The notes: a model not told the origin generated them from the letters alone. 60,592 nucleotides of DNA from Nemertoderma westbladi (GCA_032718475.1 JAUCBJ010004648.1:1-60592); one strand, 5' to 3'; positions 11,501 to 20,651 are shown, counted from the stretch's first letter. Made by a program: numbers and translations.

Positions 11501-14500
11501 TATGATCCCAAAAGCCTGGATGGTCATCCAGTACTCTACCGGTTTCTGGTTGAGGTCTCCTTCAGGCCACCACAGAAATCTCAGACTGTCTCTATCTCTA
11601 TCCAGCGCCTTGACTTGTAAGAACATTCCTTCTATATCGGAGGCGAACGCGATGGAATATTGTCTTAATCTCAAAAGTATTCCCAACAAAGATTGGAGTA
11701 AGTTGGGTCCTGGTAACAACTCGGAATTGAGGGATTGGCCCATATATAGGGCGGAGCCATCGAATACGACTCGTACTTCGTGGGGTTTACCGGGTTTGGG
11801 AACGTAATGATGTGTTAAGTAATACGTTCTCTCAGTCACTGGTGTTCCCTCCGGTACTCGCTCCGCGTATCCCTTTTTTATAAATTTCTTCAATTGAGTT
11901 TGGTACATTTCTTTAGCTGAAGCATTAGCCGTAAGGCGTCGATGTAATTGAGCGATTCTTTTCTCTGCCAAGGGTCTGTTATTTATAAATCTAGGTTCTC
12001 GTTTTCGAAATGGTAGGCCGATTTCATATCTACCTTGGTCCTTTAAAAAACGTGTAGTTGTTTCCTGGATTTGCTTGGCTCTTTCTTCTTCTATCGATAG
12101 AGCCTTATCGTATGAATTGGGCTCTACCAGTTCTTGAGTAAAGAATCGTACGGCTAGTTCGTCCCGAGTTCTAGCGTTGTAGCGCTCTATCTCATCGTTT
12201 AGTTCGTCATTGTAAGCAATGGGTTCCGATGGGCGTATCAGTTGACATAGGTTCACCTGATTTTTCCAAGTTTTGTTTTCTGTAAGTAGGTCGATTGTGT
12301 TCTCTTCATCGAAGAGTTGGTAGATGTCGTCATTATCTGAGGAGTATGGTGTTCCCTCAGTTAGTTCGTCCACCTCACTGCTCTCCTCTTCCCAATCGTT
12401 TACTTGGTATATTCGTTCTTGTGGCATTCTCTCTTCGAGAGTCCTGCGGGAAGGGCCAGTAAAGTACCAACCTACTCTAGTTCTTACTGCATAGGTTTGC
12501 AGTGGCTGCGGTTGAGCAGGCCGTTTCTCCAATGTTTCGAGCGCCTCATGCGCGTTTTGGCCGATGAGTATTTGCACTCCAGGATAATCTGTCTGGAATC
12601 GAGGTATCTTAAGATGTTGGATACTCTCATCCTCGTCCCAATTATAAAGGTCTGCCTGAGTAGTAGCGAAGTTCTTTATAGCCACCATTTTTACCGACCT
12701 TATACCTTGTACTCCTAATTTATCCTGGGGGGTGGACAACACACCTACATAGTAATCTGCCGTTAGGGTAGATTTCCAAACCTGCATAATTCCTGACATA
12801 TTCAATTTAGTCCGGACTTTGGGTTGTCCAGCAAAGATATCTTCGGCTAATTCTTGATCGATGAATGTTCCTGTGCTGCCGGAGTCAAGGAGTGCGTTCA
12901 CTATGTAACTGTGGTTAGGACCGTGAACTCTTACCTGCACTACAGGAAATTCTCTGATTCCTACGTTGGAAGTTGGAGCTTTCCAAGATGGTTGTTTGGC
13001 AAAAGTAGTTGTGGGAAACTCATTGTTGGTGTCCTTTTTATAAGTACACTTTACGTCGGAGTAACAGGTTCGCCGTTGGTGTCCTGGTCTGAGGCAATTA
13101 TAGCATAACCGCTTATCCCATACGACTGCACGTCTGTCTACAAGGGATTTCTTTAGAAATTCAGCACACGCACTCAAACGGTGGGTACCGTCGCACAGCG
13201 CACAGTTAGGTTTTATGTTACTCACTTTACCTTGGTTAACCTGATGCACTCTCGTTCTTTGTTCGGGCTTTCTTACGTGCATTCTGTTAGGGGACTGAGG
13301 AGGGGTCTTGGCAACCTGTTCTCTCCTATCGTTGGTTCGAGCTTTATATTTACTTACGTCTTTTGAGGTTTTGCCAACATAGTAAGATCGATCAGTGTCT
13401 TTCCCGCTGTCCTCTTCTTGAGAAGCTTGGCTTTCGCCGTCGTCAGTGTAACACACCGGTGTTACTCTTCTCCTAGAAGCGGGTTTCTCACTTACCTTAT
13501 TTTCCGATGTTTTCTCTCTGGACTGCTTGATGAGTTGTAGTTTTACTTCACCATCTAAGAAGGACATGAGATCAGCCATGGTAGGGCTTCGTCGTTGTTG
13601 TTCATTCATGTACAACACTTTCTTGTCCCAGCGTGTACATACTCCACCCTTTGGTAAAGTAGAGACTACGGCTCCAATAACCATGGAACTCTGATATTCA
13701 TGAGACTTACCTAACCAGTCCAATTGTCTACAGATCTCCTGAATCTCATCGGAAAACTCTATAATCCCGCTACTAAGGAAGTTTCGGGGGGCTACTAATT
13801 TTGCATACAAATACTTAGCTATGTTATCCTTGTTACCATACCTGATGTTTAATGTATCCCAAACTTGTCTTAATCCTTCTGGATGTCCAATAAACTTTAA
13901 CGCCATTAACTTGGGAGGTCCTTCCAAGCACTTGATGAGGAATCTAAGTTTCTCTCCGTTAGATAGTACAGAGTTCTGTATGCTATCTTTGTAATATTCA
14001 TTGAAAGGTAACCATTTCATCTCATCTCCATTGAATTTAACGATCTCTCCCACTTTGACCGCTTGGCGGGCTTCTGTTCTAGCCATCTGACGCGTAAAGC
14101 TTTCTTGGGCCATCGTGTTATTTAATATCGAATTATCGGTATATAAATTTCTCGGATCATTATCAGGTCTATAGGGAATATCATTAACAACAGATTTATA
14201 ATCACCCTTAATAGGGTTTGCTATAGGAGTTTCTACTTCACTAGCAGTATAGATGCGTGTAGGCTCCACACCTTGCGCATGTAATACTTCAGACCTAACA
14301 GGTTGACACAATGTTACTGGGGGTATTGGTATGCCCTTTTGTATGTTGACTAATTTGTCGCGTTCTAGTGCGATACTTTGCTGCACTTCTTGCAATTCTG
14401 CCCTACCTTCCCTTACTGTTCCCTTAAGTTGGTGGACAGTCTCCTGCATCTGTCCGAGCAGGAGATTCATCCCCCGCCGTCCCTCCTCTACCCACTCGAC

Positions 14501-15511
14501 CGCCGAAGCGGGAGTCGCCAACATTGTAGCGGGCTGACGCGGGACGACGGGAGACAAATCTTTGATTTCTCTCTCAGCTTCCAGGACAGGGATATTCTCA
14601 TGGACTGTTCTACCGGGTACAGGCAGTGTAGTACTGTGCAAAGGGAACTTAGAGTTAAGCTCTGGAAGTACAGGGGTCTCTAGCACAGGAGTGACTTTGG
14701 TAACGACAGGCCTAATTATTTCAGGCTCATCAACTATAGTAGGGAGTTTTTTGACCTTAATAATTTGGTCTGTAGGTTCTATTCTACCTAAGTCTGTGCT
14801 AGCTAGTTGCCTTCTCACAGCTGGGGGCAAATCAGGCAATTTGTGATGGTAAGATGTTTTTCTACGCCTGCTTAGACGAGATCTATTTCCTCCGCCTTCA
14901 GGATCGGTGGTTTCGCTTTCCTCCGATGACGTATATCCCTGGCGTTTGGGAGTAGATCTTCTCATCATCTGCATGTGACTAGCAGTTAACTGTTTATTTA
15001 TGTTGTCTTGCGTCTCTTGCAGATTTTCCAACTCCAGTTGGGTAGTCTCCTCAGAGGCTCTCCGTTCTGCTTCTGCCACTGCCTTAGCTGCTTTTCTTTC
15101 TGCTTCTGCTTCTGCCGCCGCTGCCTTTCTTTCTGCTTCCACTTCGGCCATTGCCGCTGTTACTGCAGCTGCCTTTCGGTCCTCTATCCGTTTTTTCTTT
15201 ACTTGTTCTTCTTGGACTCTAGTGAGGCGGAGTTTTTCATCAAATTCAGCTTGGTTAGCAGCTAACATTTCAGCATCGATTGAGTCTAACACACGCTGGG
15301 TTCCTTCACTATTAGGGGAAAGTCCAGACAGCCGTCTCCTCAACTCTTCGTCTCCTAGGAATCGCTGATAGTCGGACAGATAAATGTCGATGGCGTCTCT
15401 CGTTCGTGGTCTCTCTGCGGTCTCTTCGCCTTCCACTTGAGAAAGGGTGGCATCGGTTGGTTCTTCATAGGTTAGTCTCTCAGACAGCTGGGATTTCCAC
15501 TGGTCCGTTTC
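8522..15511 (-). CDS. pol: E1 gag(C-terminal)-pol polyprotein, BEL/Pao type
   Basis: The first Met is at 15436 (2304 residues), but the frame is open from 15511 and continuous with gag upstream except for one TAA. Residues counted from that Met: Ala/Glu/Lys coiled coil 56-160; DUF1759-type gag domain about 440-615; zinc fingers C745-C748-H752-C757 and C778-C781-H786-C791; aspartic protease D851-S-G; reverse transcriptase about 1205-1370 with YMDD at 1346-1349; peptidase A17/RNase H region with catalytic D1526; H2C2 and DDE integrase with D1973, D2035 and E2085; DUF5641 chromatin-binding tail about 2190-2280. Compared with E2 it lacks about 70 residues after the second finger, including a third finger (CX2CX4HX3H). 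All catalytic motifs look intact. Confidence 0.93.
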   Translation of the reverse strand, partial: ETDQWKSQLSERLTYEEPTDATLSQVEGEETAERPRTRDAIDIYLSDYQRFLGDEELRRRLSGLSPNSEGTQRVLDSIDAEMLAANQAEFDEKLRLTRVQEEQVKKKRIEDRKAAAVTAAMAEVEAERKAAAAEAEAERKAAKAVAEAERRASEETTQLELENLQETQDNINKQLTASHMQMMRRSTPKRQGYTSSEESETTDPEGGGNRSRLSRRRKTSYHHKLPDLPPAVRRQLASTDLGRIEPTDQIIKVKKLPTIVDEPEIIRPVVTKVTPVLETPVLPELNSKFPLHSTTLPVPGRTVHENIPVLEAEREIKDLSPVVPRQPATMLATPASAVEWVEEGRRGMNLLLGQMQETVHQLKGTVREGRAELQEVQQSIALERDKLVNIQKGIPIPPVTLCQPVRSEVLHAQGVEPTRIYTASEVETPIANPIKGDYKSVVNDIPYRPDNDPRNLYTDNSILNNTMAQESFTRQMARTEARQAVKVGEIVKFNGDEMKWLPFNEYYKDSIQNSVLSNGEKLRFLIKCLEGPPKLMALKFIGHPEGLRQVWDTLNIRYGNKDNIAKYLYAKLVAPRNFLSSGIIEFSDEIQEICRQLDWLGKSHEYQSSMVIGAVVSTLPKGGVCTRWDKKVLYMNEQQRRSPTMADLMSFLDGEVKLQLIKQSREKTSENKVSEKPASRRRVTPVCYTDDGESQASQEEDSGKDTDRSYYVGKTSKDVSKYKARTNDRREQVAKTPPQSPNRMHVRKPEQRTRVHQVNQGKVSNIKPNCALCDGTHRLSACAEFLKKSLVDRRAVVWDKRLCYNCLRPGHQRRTCYSDVKCTYKKDTNNEFPTTTFAKQPSWKAPTSNVGIREFPVVQVRVHGPNHSYIVNALLDSGSTGTFIDQELAEDIFAGQPKVRTKLNMSGIMQVWKSTLTADYYVGVLSTPQDKLGVQGIRSVKMVAIKNFATTQADLYNWDEDESIQHLKIPRFQTDYPGVQILIGQNAHEALETLEKRPAQPQPLQTYAVRTRVGWYFTGPSRRTLEERMPQERIYQVNDWEEESSEVDELTEGTPYSSDNDDIYQLFDEENTIDLLTENKTWKNQVNLCQLIRPSEPIAYNDELNDEIERYNARTRDELAVRFFTQELVEPNSYDKALSIEEERAKQIQETTTRFLKDQGRYEIGLPFRKREPRFINNRPLAEKRIAQLHRRLTANASAKEMYQTQLKKFIKKGYAERVPEGTPVTERTYYLTHHYVPKPGKPHEVRVVFDGSALYMGQSLNSELLPGPNLLQSLLGILLRLRQYSIAFASDIEGMFLQVKALDRDRDSLRFLWWPEGDLNQKPVEYWMTIQAFGIISSPSNACSVVRTTANDNRDAFSKEVIDNIKRNIYMDDNLRSLPSVEEAIDVAKGTVECLKRGGFRLTKFTSNSREFLEAIPVEDRGAKDLDLIKDDLPETKTLGLKWDTERDILFFQLKQRDNPVRTKRICLSILSTYFDLLGFISPVILIARSLVQQMWLENHSWDDPLKGELLKKWMKWEDSLPAIENFIISRAYFGHVLPTYSYQLHVFGDASDMGIGIVEYLRVETPDGIKVALVTSLINNKLKVPRAELKAALYATAIGRNVTEQIDYPLEKTVYWTDALLVLEYLTNEVCQFSVFVTNRLAIILSRTKIDQWRHCPGTINPADIASRGATPQELIDTPDWLGGPDFLSKEEDEWPPHLTTAQIRQAKGAETVKPKTRASKSKLFKPTIDLSVLHASGNDASDPQSLATNKSVAEIRDRDWKSGIPDVSQGISPLLQRAMHHYSSWNRLCKAVTYLRLCLHHHYSRTKTTSDTAPLTSAQVHVIKNLPKYKTSDRFLKEKISYQEHEETNKQILRLLQCYEDSDKYFLLLRNPQMRLRDRFSSTMIDGLIRVGGRLTNAPLSFDTKFPILIRNLEVQIKMIVDVHSKLYHAGRERVLSEIQTRYYFDKPRRALNQVLRNCIPCRKAFSRPLTQREAELPRERVSFYEPPFTNTGVDLFGPIEVYRARTIVKRWCVIFVCMTCRAIHLDMVNDLSTNSFVLSLRRQIARFGTSNTMRSDKGTNFIGANNEIQAYVKDWNQRQVDDQLRITASSWTFNAADAPWWGGSWERLIRSVKTAFHFIVPCRAYLTDELLRTLMEEIAAYLNERPLMPVSSSPDSLEALTPAHFLLKKPVAMLPRSEIADGDEYCRRTWQLMQLLSRRFADHFEKHYLPTLQLRTKWFAQQENVSAGDMVLIVDQDLPRKRWQTGRIIETHISDDGLVRSVELVVMRRNFKKPGIIFETQQLNRPVGRLCLLERDRELSGNYGRQDTLPTTTSLIPQTSRDSPT

Positions 15512-15514
15512 TTA
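15512..15514 (-). other. In-frame TAA between gag and pol of E1
   Basis: The element strand reads GTA TAA GAA ACG GAC CAG here; E2 reads GTT CAA GGA ACG GCC CAG. The frame of 16351-15512 continues exactly into 15511-8522 (75 bases, 25 codons, to the first Met at 15436). The stop is therefore a CAA-to-TAA change in E1 or a readthrough site; the next base is G, which is not the classic CAR readthrough context. Confidence 0.85.
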
Positions 15515-16351
15515 TACTTTGAGACCTACCCGCTGGAACCAAGTTTTGACAGCAACCTGCAGCGACGTGTCCTGTCTTCTTTTGGAAGTTTCCTCAAAGG
15601 CTGATAGGATTAGTCTAATGCGTAGGGTTCTTTCACGTACTTGATAAAGCAGCTCTTCCTGCTCTTGAGGTCCTTGGGGTTGTCGAAACAATTGTTCTTC
15701 CAATCGCTCTAAGGAGCCGAAGAATCCCTGCACATATCCTGCTGCCGACCTCTTCCAAACAGCTGGATACATCGTATCTTTAGCCACTCCCATCCTGTGT
15801 ATATCTTCCCAAGTAGCTTCGGACAAATCTAACGGGAGTCCGGGTCCGGGAAAGTTCCATTGTGACTCGACAATAGACATCAATTCTTCCCTGGCGTATC
15901 CCGCATAATTATCTTGGGTCGCTCTCATACTTCTCGCCCAATCGGCTTGATGTTCTTCCACCACAATCAATATAGTAGTTAGTACTGCGGCAGGAAGGGT
16001 GAGAAGGGGGTCCGAGTAGGCTGTAGCCGCCATCTGCAATCCGCGTTCGGGGGTCAGCTCTACAGTATCCGAACTACTGGAGCTATCTGATCGCTGGGAA
16101 CAAGTTTCTTGGCTAGGATGTTGCTGCTGTTGGACAGCTGCTTCCTGGTTCCGTTTGACTTGGGCCCGAGTGCCGATGATAGACCTACGGTGTTGGATTA
16201 GCTTAGGGTCTGATACTACTACTGGAGGGATGACCTTTCTTTCAGTAGGAGGTGAGCTGAACTCCTTTCTTAATCGCTCCACACTCCTATCTGTGTCACA
16301 GATGGTTGTATCGATTAGACTGTCTGACAGGTTTTGCTGGGTGTCAGACAT
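15512..16351 (-). CDS. gag: E1 gag N-terminal ORF, 279 aa
   Basis: Starts MSDTQQNLSDSL, matching the gag starts of E2 (38870) and E3 (29113). It has a serine-rich stretch, then a helical region with PAVLTTILIVVEEHQADWAR and WNFPGPGLPLDL that is conserved in E2. It should form part of the structural polyprotein that packages element RNA. It ends in TAA, after which the same frame continues into pol. Confidence 0.85.
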   Translation of the reverse strand: MSDTQQNLSDSLIDTTICDTDRSVERLRKEFSSPPTERKVIPPVVVSDPKLIQHRRSIIGTRAQVKRNQEAAVQQQQHPSQETCSQRSDSSSSSDTVELTPERGLQMAATAYSDPLLTLPAAVLTTILIVVEEHQADWARSMRATQDNYAGYAREELMSIVESQWNFPGPGLPLDLSEATWEDIHRMGVAKDTMYPAVWKRSAAGYVQGFFGSLERLEEQLFRQPQGPQEQEELLYQVRERTLRIRLILSAFEETSKRRQDTSLQVAVKTWFQRVGLKV

Positions 16352-16469
16352 ATTTAGCTATACAGTTGAATGTCTACTGCTATAGTTACAGTTAAAGCAA
16401 GTCTATTAATTCAGTATGACCGTTGGCCTAGTACCGGTAATTTATTGCAGTATATTAGAATACCGGTAT

Positions 16470-16706
16470 ACACTTATAATATATATAAGTATTGTAAACT
16501 AGTTTTGTCACAGAGTACCGATATATAAATTTAGCACAAATATATATAAATATATAATAGGCCTATCGTGAATACCGGTATACAGCTTACACTTATAGTA
16601 TATATAAGTATAATTATGAACTAGAATTAATTACAGAGTACCGGTATGATTTCAGCCCAAATTTATAGAAATAAATATAATAAGCCTATGGTAAATACCG
16701 GTATGT
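16470..16706 (-). repeat. Diverged ~120-bp tandem duplication in E1 leader
   Basis: Two units, each starting ACTTATA.TATATATAAGTA, passing a CAGAGTACCG segment and ending AAATACCGGTAT or a close variant. E2 has the same two-unit structure at about 38480-38730, so the duplication predates the split of E1 and E2. Confidence 0.6.
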
Positions 16707-17689
16707 CAATTATTTTAGAATAATTGAATTTCTGAATATTTTAGGGTTACTTGGTTACTTTAACTTACTTTATTACCGTTATTTAAGCAGTAGTCCAACT
16801 GATATTGAGACCTAGTTGTTGGATGGCAGGCCTACTGTTTATAAATCGTTTGAGTTGATTTATAATAGATAGATACCCGTTTAAAATGGGTTTTGTCAAT
16901 ATTTGAAATAAATGTTATTATTTCTGGGGAAGTCACTACACAGAAGCTGTGCGCTCTCAGTGAAGTGCTACTTATGGGACACTAAAACAGATTATTCTAA
17001 TTTACCTAAGTTACTTAATACTACAAATTACTTACGATACGGGTGAAATTAATTCTTTAATTAAAACACAACAAAATATTATGTACGAAATTTTAGGGTA
17101 ATTTTACAGGAAGTCTACAAACCAGCCTAACAAAGGGTTAGAATTCTGGTTATTACAAAGGACAGGGTACTGCGGTATTTGAAAATAATAAGTAGTAGTA
17201 AATATATTGCACTGTCCAGATAGGAAAATACCACCGCCTGACGACCTATAGCCGTATCGCTATAGGTACTACGTTATGTATCACCTACCTGGAAGTTAAT
17301 TACCGCGGACTACCAGATCCAACGTGCCTATTAACCACTTTAGAACACAAATATACTGCCTACACACTAATTACCTTCGGAAAGCACTGTACACTAAACC
17401 CTAAATTAGGTACAAGTACTGGTACAACAAATAATCTGTAGTTAAATATACTTGAACAGTTAAAAGAACCACGGCATCTGCTGGAGTGACCGAAGCACAA
17501 AGTCACCAGTCTTTTCCTACGCCAAGCAGCCCGTGTAGTACCAGGGTTAATTTAACTATAACGGTATGTGTAACAAACACAATTACTGTAGGAATAAACT
17601 TGGGGACATGAATGTTGCGAATAATCGCATAAACTCTGAATAATAAATATTACGCTACCCGTACAGAATACTCAAACAAATACAAACCA

Positions 17690-18180
17690 AACGCTGGCAG
17701 ACTACCACCAAGCCTAAATAAACTACCGTACGTGTAGATTCCGAAATGGTTAGTTAGTATGCGTTCTAACACGGTAGTACGACTTATTCTTTAAGAGGGG
17801 ATTGACCTTACAGCTATGGCTGCCCCAACTTACTAACTGGCACTTTATCAGACAAACTCTACACACGCAGCAATCTCTTCAGACCTAATAATAGCTAGAC
17901 AACAATCCAGCCTACAAAATATCTGAGTAATAACTATTACGGTACCTGAACAGACCACACAAACAAACACAGGCCAAAACGCTGGCAGAATACTGTCAAG
18001 CCTAAATAAACTACAGTATGTGCAGATTCCAAAATGGTTAGTTAGTATGCGTTCTAACACGGTAGTACGACTTATTCTTTAAGAGGGGATTGACCTTACA
18101 GCTATGGCTGCCCCAACTTACTAACTGGCACTCTATCGGACAAACTCTACACACGCCGTAATCTCTCTAAACCCAACAAC
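17690..18180 (-). repeat. 288-bp tandem duplication in E1 leader
   Basis: GGTTAGTTAGTATGCGTTCTAAC and about 200 surrounding bases occur twice, 288 bp apart (GCGTTCTAAC at 17761 and 18049). The homologous part of E2 (about 37240-37480) has only one copy, so this is an E1-side event. Confidence 0.75.
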
Positions 18181-18385
18181 AATCTAACAACAGTCCGGCC
18201 TACAATTATCTGAACAATCTGAGCAGACTTACACGTCTTCAGCTCAATATTAACTTACTAGGAAATAAAACCGACAGAAATAAGTAAAATCTCAATAAAA
18301 AACCAGGGCTGCAGTCCCTGATTAAATACTAAGACCTACCGGTATACAATAATCAAAATCGAATAATACTAATGTACTTATACTG

Positions 18386-18512
18386 GAAGTACCGGTTAGG
18401 ACAGTTGGGCCTACGGACCTACAGAAGTACCGGTTCTGGCAGTTGGACCTACGGACCTACAGCAGTACCGGTTCTGGCAGTTGGGCCTACTGACCTACAG
18501 AAGTACCGGTTC
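18386..18512 (-). repeat. 38-bp tandem repeat, 3.3 copies, ACCGGT-rich
   Basis: Units start at 18386, 18424, 18462 and 18500 (exact 38-bp steps), each with GNAGTACCGGTT and CCTAC.GACCTACA. It is followed by TACCGGTCGACCGGTA, a perfect 16-nt palindrome. A short ORF over it is chance. Confidence 0.8.
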
Positions 18513-18540
18513 AGGTTTACCGGTCGACCGGTACTTTCAA

Positions 18541-18563
18541 CTTTATTGCTTACTGCAATAAAG
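18541..18563 (-). other. Hairpin beside E1 5' LTR
   Basis: CTTTATTGC-N5-GCAATAAAG, a perfect 9-bp stem, lies 15 bp inside the 5' LTR edge. The identical stem occurs in E2 at 36986-37008. ATAACTGTTAT, an imperfect 11-nt palindrome with matched outer arms, sits between it and the LTR. Confidence 0.75.
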
Positions 18564-18577
18564 ACAATAACTGTTAT

Positions 18578-19698
18578 TGTACGCGCTTTTGAAGACCTTT
18601 AGCAGTTTAACCTGCCAAAATTTATATGTCTTTTGGTTTATAAATAGAGTTTAGAAGTTGACAAATATTTAATACCAATAAACACAACATTAGCAGAAGC
18701 CAGCCTAGTGCGCGTCCATTCACCCGCTGGATATACCCGGGGGGCTGGATTCTGAGGGCTTAGATTATTATTGCAGTGTAAGCTTACTGTATTATTCGAT
18801 TGATCGTTAATAAATAATTTCTGACTAATATTATTCACTTTCGGGAAATATTAACAGTTCCTTTAGGACGTGGCGCTCTATCTAGGTAAACAGAGATATG
18901 ACTTATACTAATCACAACGGTAAGTCGGTAAGGCTTATGATTCACGTATGAGGCGCATTCTTTAGGAAATGCTTAGTTATCAGTCACAATCAGGCACACT
19001 ACCGGTAACACACAATACTGCTCACTAATTTGCAGACCGTCAATGAATTTTATCATATATAAAGAGAACAGCAATGGACCCATGTAGTGCTTATCAAATA
19101 GCATTAAATTCACTACAAACCACAATAATATAAGTCGCAATCGCTATATATAACCCGTCTCTCTAACCTGTAGTGTATCAAGAAAATTGGGAAATTTGGG
19201 TTCTTTATATATGTTCTCCAAATAATATTCAACCAAAACACAACAGTAAACAGCAGTATAATAATGTATGTTGAACCGATAATGTAAGACTGAATTGAGA
19301 TAAGATAAGATAACAGAAACGAATTAACTCTAGAGCCGGTGTTCCTGGCCTAGATAGAAACAACACAAAGTATCAAAGAAAAAACAGTAAGACTGAACGC
19401 TCTAGCATGATCTGCCAAAAGCTCCACATCGACAGAAAAAATCGCTCTGATTGGCTGTTAAGCAAACAAAGAACCATGTGTCCAATGGCCGTTTCCATGT
19501 CAGCAACCAGCTGTTAGATGTCGTAATCTGAATCATCAAGGCTAAGCTGTGCAAGGGTATTTGGTGCATTGCGGGTTTTTTGCCTTACCATGTCCTCCAA
19601 AGCACGTATCTAGAAGAATGACTTTTATGTCCGTTAAAACACCTATAACGGTACCTTGCGGGCGAGGGGGACTGAGTATATCCGCAAAAGCTTTTACA
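18578..19698 (-). repeat. E1 5' LTR
   Basis: 1121 bp, TG..CA, the transcribed LTR of E1. It has TATA-like sequences (for example CTTTATATA on the plus strand at 19203-19211) and a CCAAT motif at 19441-19454. Relative to the 3' LTR it lacks 47 bp. Confidence 0.93.
19441..19454 (-). promoter_or_regulatory. Conserved CCAAT-box motif in E1 LTR
   Basis: Reads CCAATCAGAGCGAT on the element strand. The same 14 bases occur in the E2 LTRs (35596-35609 and 47369-47382) although the LTRs have otherwise diverged strongly, which suggests a retained promoter element. Confidence 0.5.
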
Positions 19699-19703
19699 GT
19701 GTT
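19699..19703. repeat. Target-site duplication of E1 (GTGTT), right
   Basis: Matches 1399-1403. Confidence 0.9.
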
Positions 19704-20635
19704 GATCCTGAAATAATCTAAATTTGCTGCCAAAAAGCAAGTTAGTAGTAGTATGTTTATTGACATTAATAATAAAGGATATTATTAACATAAACAAAGG
19801 ACAGCATAATCACAAATAACCAAGAAATGGGAAAATGATGGAACTATACCTATAGTAAACTGTATTCAAAAAATGTACTTTTTAATGTCCAATATATTCA
19901 AAGGATTAAGCTAAGCAATCATAGTTCGAAAATATAATAATTAGTACAGTAACATTTTAATCGCCAAGACCTGTATTACTTCCTATATGCACATAATGAC
20001 CGTACATTATTACTATTGCCATAGACCAATACATTCCTATTATCAAGATATAAACCTTCATACAGTATTTGGTACAGTAGCATTTTAATCACCGTAGACC
20101 TGTATTACATAGATAGTTTAGTGAAATAGCTTGCTATATTGTTCAGAGCAAAACAATTCATTGTGAAAAAACACAATGTAAACTCCCGATTTCCTCGTTG
20201 TAAACCCACAATTTTGCACCGAAAATGTAGCTTTGATCTTTTTAATAATAGTTGGTTTCAGTATATTGTTATACAATTTACAGTAGAAAGCGTAGGTCTA
20301 CAGAATATACGTTGTGGGGTATTCCTAGCGAGAATTGGAAAATTTCAGGACATCCAATTCCTAGACCCCCTGCCAAAATGAATCTCGAGTCTCACAGAAT
20401 AAGAAACTACTATGTAGTGGGATGATCCTAATGGGAATTGAAAAATTTCGATTTCAATTATGCGAGTTTTATCGAGGTTCAGTATTGTCAAATCGGAGCA
20501 TCCCATTGCTTCACTCCGGAACCTCCTGAGTCTAAAAATTTGGGAGTGACCATATAGTAAGTGTACCAAAGATGAGATACATGAAATGTGTTACACCAAG
20601 TCCACCAAATAAAGAGTGCTATTTGTGTATAATGG
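19704..20635. other. 3' flank of host gene
   Basis: Unique-looking AT-rich sequence between the host poly(A) signal and E1. No coding frame or repeat was recognised. Confidence 0.5.
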
Positions 20636-20641
20636 TTTATT
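20636..20641 (-). terminator. Poly(A) signal AATAAA of host lectin gene
   Basis: AATAAA on the minus strand, starting 10 bases after the stop codon of the last lectin exon. Confidence 0.65.
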
Positions 20642-20651
20642 TCCAGCAAAA

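Larger units (their letters stand above)
16352..18577 (-). other. E1 5' leader (2.2 kb)
   Basis: Non-coding region between the 5' LTR and gag, very rich in ACCGGT/TACCGGTA. It holds three separate tandem-repeat zones and a hairpin beside the LTR. The general plan recurs in E2 (36900-38869). No TGG-initiated tRNA primer-binding site is visible next to the LTR. Confidence 0.7.
1404..19698 (-). mobile_element. E1: 18.3-kb BEL/Pao LTR retrotransposon with accessory ORF
   Basis: Complete element on the minus strand. In its own 5'-to-3' order it has the LTR (18578-19698), a leader (16352-18577), gag (15512-16351), pol (8522-15511), a 1.6-kb spacer, a 1417-codon accessory ORF (2650-6903), a purine tract and the LTR (1404-2571). 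Ends are TG..CA and it is flanked by GTGTT. By eye the two LTRs differ by about five substitutions in 1.12 kb plus one 47-bp indel, so the insertion is recent. At 18.3 kb it is far longer than ordinary BEL/Pao elements (usually 6-10 kb); the excess is the accessory ORF, the long leader and the spacer. It lies about 0.9 kb downstream of the host lectin gene, on the same strand. Confidence 0.93.

Noticed and set aside
15000-15368. Plus-strand 122-codon ORF opposite pol
   Set aside because: It is the complement of the Ala/Glu-rich coiled-coil coding repeats of E1 gag-pol; the same artefact occurs opposite E2 (39881-40273).
18372-18602. 76-codon ORF in the E1 leader
   Set aside because: It is produced by the 38-bp tandem repeat and has no counterpart in E2.
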